Source: an uncultured Lachnospiraceae bacterium
Lineage (GTDB): Bacteria; Bacillota; Clostridia; Lachnospirales; Lachnospiraceae
Direction of reading: 5' to 3'
Assembly (NCBI GenBank): GCA_910586955.1
Contig: CAJUMM010000071.1
Span: 1-14,055, forward strand
DNA length: 14,055 nt
Below the pieces are notes generated by a model. The model did not search any database, was not told the origin of the DNA, and was given only the letters and a program-made list of their open reading frames with translations. Both the position numbers and the translations under genes were made by a program. Position 1 is the stretch's first letter, and each line of letters starts with the position of its first letter. This document shows positions 12,679 to 14,055 of the stretch, one piece after another.

Positions 12679-13956
12679 ATGGAGATTTATATTGTTCAGA
12701 AGGGGGATACGGCGGCGGGAATTGCAGACAGATTCGGGGTATCCCGGCAGCGGCTGGTTTATGACAATCAGCTTTCCGGCCTTTCGTATCTGCCGGAGGG
12801 AATGGCAGTTTTGGTACTGGTTCCCTCCCTGATTCATACGGCCGCTCCCGGAGAGACTCTCGGGGAGATTGCCGCAGAATACGGAATTACGGAAAAACAG
12901 CTTTTGCGGAACAATCCTTTTTTGCTGGAACAGGAATATCTTCCGGAAGGCCAGAGCCTTGTCATTCAGTACCGGGGGGAGAAACAGGGGACCCTTCGTA
13001 TAACCGGATATGCCTATCCTTTTATTGTGCCTGAAATTTTGCGGGAAATCCTGCTCTACCTGAATGAGCTTCTTGTTTTTTCCTATGGTTTTACCACAGA
13101 AGGAGATTTGATACCTCCTTTTGTTCCCGAAGACTGGATGATACGGGAGGCCTGGGAGAGAGGAGTAAAGTCCATTCTGGTGCTTACACCTTTCTCTGAG
13201 CAGGGGACCTTCAATAACCAGCTGGTTAAGCTGGTGGTGGAGGACCCCAGGGTACAGGCGCGCCTGATTGAAAATCTGCTCAGACAGGTCCGGGAGAAGG
13301 GATATGCCGGAGTGGATGTGGATTTTGAGTATATTCTGCCGGAAGACAGGGTGGGGTATGCGCAGTTTGTAGGGAATCTTAATGAGGTGATGAGCAGGGA
13401 AGGGTATCAGGTATCGGTAGCTTTGGTTCCCAAGACATCGGGAACCCAGCCGGGGCTTTTGTACGAGGGAATGGATTACCGGCTGTTGGGAGAGAGCGCG
13501 GATCAGGTGTTTTTGATGACTTACGAATGGGGGCATATCCGCGGTCCGGCCATGGCCATCGCTCCTTTAAACCAGGTCCGGAGAGTCTTGGACTATGCGG
13601 TTACGGAGATTCCGGTTGCGAAGATCCTGATGGGGATTCCCAACTATGCCTATGACTGGACGCTGCCTTTCCAGAAAGGAATTTCCATGGCGGAGCTGAT
13701 GGGAAACCTGGATGCTCTCCAAAGGGCAGCCGATAACGGAGCAGTTATCCGGTTTGACGAGACGGCCCAGAGTCCCTATTTTACTTATTGGCGGGAGGGA
13801 AGTTCCCACGAAGTGTGGTTTGAAGACGTGCGGAGCATCCGGGCCAAGGTGCAGACAGCGCTGGACTACGGGCTGTTGGGGATCGGATACTGGAATCTTA
13901 TGCGGCCCTTCCGGGCCAACTGGCTGCTGTTGAATGCCATGCTGGACCTTATGTGA
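12679..13956 (+). CDS. sleL: SleL/YaaH-like spore cortex-lytic enzyme (2 LysM + GH18)
   Basis: 425 residues. Two N-terminal LysM repeats bind peptidoglycan: IYIVQKGDTAAGIADRFGVS (3-22) and HTAAPGETLGEIAAEYGIT, each ending in a LPEG-x-x-LV motif. A GH18 barrel follows with the catalytic signature GVDVDFE, D213-x-D215-x-E217, and E217 as the acid. This LysM-LysM-GH18 layout, without a signal peptide, is that of SleL/YaaH, which breaks down cortex fragments during germination and sits in the outer spore layers. A coat assembly role is the alternative. The start is ATG 12679, set by AGGAGG at 12664-12669 (9-base spacing); the ATG at 12670 directly touches the SD and cannot use it. It ends the spmA-spmB block and has its own terminator. 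Pairing a cortex enzyme with spmAB suggests a spore peptidoglycan/core-dehydration module expressed in the mother cell. Confidence 0.92.
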   Translation: MEIYIVQKGDTAAGIADRFGVSRQRLVYDNQLSGLSYLPEGMAVLVLVPSLIHTAAPGETLGEIAAEYGITEKQLLRNNPFLLEQEYLPEGQSLVIQYRGEKQGTLRITGYAYPFIVPEILREILLYLNELLVFSYGFTTEGDLIPPFVPEDWMIREAWERGVKSILVLTPFSEQGTFNNQLVKLVVEDPRVQARLIENLLRQVREKGYAGVDVDFEYILPEDRVGYAQFVGNLNEVMSREGYQVSVALVPKTSGTQPGLLYEGMDYRLLGESADQVFLMTYEWGHIRGPAMAIAPLNQVRRVLDYAVTEIPVAKILMGIPNYAYDWTLPFQKGISMAELMGNLDALQRAADNGAVIRFDETAQSPYFTYWREGSSHEVWFEDVRSIRAKVQTALDYGLLGIGYWNLMRPFRANWLLLNAMLDLM

Positions 13957-13973
13957 ACAGGCAGGGAAACGAA

Positions 13974-13999
13974 AAAAGCACCGTATTTACGGTGCTTTT
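13974..13999. terminator. Two-way intrinsic terminator between the SleL-like gene and tRNA-Val
   Basis: AAAAGCACCGT (13974-13984) pairs with ACGGTGCTTTT (13989-13999) around an ATTT loop, 11 bp. The T run is TTTT on the plus strand and TTTTTT on the minus strand, so it ends both the sporulation block and the convergent tRNA transcript. Confidence 0.92.
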
Positions 14000-14004
14000 C
14001 ATAA

Positions 14005-14055
14005 TGGAAGCAATGGGGCTCGAACCCATGACCTCTCGCGTGTGAGGCGAACGCT
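14005..14055 (-). tRNA. tRNA-Val (anticodon CAC), 5' part cut by window end
   Basis: Reading the minus strand, the anticodon stem TTCGC/GCGAG encloses the loop CTCACAC with anticodon CAC (complement of 14042-14044). The T arm is ATGGG-TTCGAGC-CCCAT, the 3' acceptor strand TGCTTCC and the discriminator A (14005). No CCA is encoded. The D arm and 5' acceptor strand lie beyond the window. Confidence 0.92.

Noticed and set aside
1..14055. CRISPR array, transposon or phage genes
   Set aside because: No regularly spaced repeats, transposase, integrase or phage structural genes were found on either strand.

Overview
The window looks like a chromosomal contig end from an anaerobic, spore-forming Firmicute of the class Clostridia, most likely Lachnospiraceae. 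The evidence is an [FeFe]-hydrogenase maturase, an HrcA/CIRCE-type heat-shock operator, a cluster of spore maturation genes, strong AGGAGG ribosome binding sites, tRNA genes without an encoded CCA, and gene order resembling the B. subtilis yaaO-tmk-holB-yaaT-yabB-rsmI-abrB block. The family-level placement is inference. Bases 1-40 are not genomic: they match the 3' part of the standard Illumina TruSeq read-1 adapter.

Layout. (1) 41-1081: tRNA-Lys(UUU), a two-way terminator, and a convergent AraC-family regulator. (2) 1082-1960: an AT-rich spacer, a 26-residue membrane-type small ORF with a strong SD, then an hsp20 gene behind a sigma-A promoter whose -35 box lies inside a CIRCE operator, closed by a terminator. 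(3) 2072-5326: an unusual 881-residue gene joining a complete HydF to a complete Orn/Lys/Arg-decarboxylase-type PLP enzyme, followed 15 bases later by a divergent guanylate-kinase-like P-loop kinase. (4) 5327-10286: a new promoter, a compact multi-hairpin RNA leader that I cannot assign to a known family, then a tightly packed operon: holB, ricT (yaaT), a yabB-type tRNA methyltransferase, a glycosidase-like lipoprotein, and rsmI. (5) 10363-11262 on the minus strand: abrB with a clear promoter, and an unrecognised 158-residue protein. (6) 11388-13956: spmA, spmB and a LysM-GH18 SleL/YaaH-like spore cortex enzyme, with sigma-E/K-like promoter candidates before spmA and spmB. (7) A two-way terminator and a tRNA-Val(CAC) cut by the window end.

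How the parts fit. Regions 3-5 correspond to the Bacillus replication/RNA-modification neighbourhood, with lineage-specific changes: the decarboxylase (yaaO position) is fused to HydF, a guanylate-kinase-like gene stands where tmk is in Bacillus, yaaQ, yaaR, yabA and yazA homologues are absent, and a secreted lipoprotein is inserted before rsmI. Region 6 is a late-sporulation/germination module. The points most worth following up are the HydF-decarboxylase fusion, the structured RNA before holB, and the unknown minus-strand gene whose upstream region carries a CATA-type (sporulation-like) -10.
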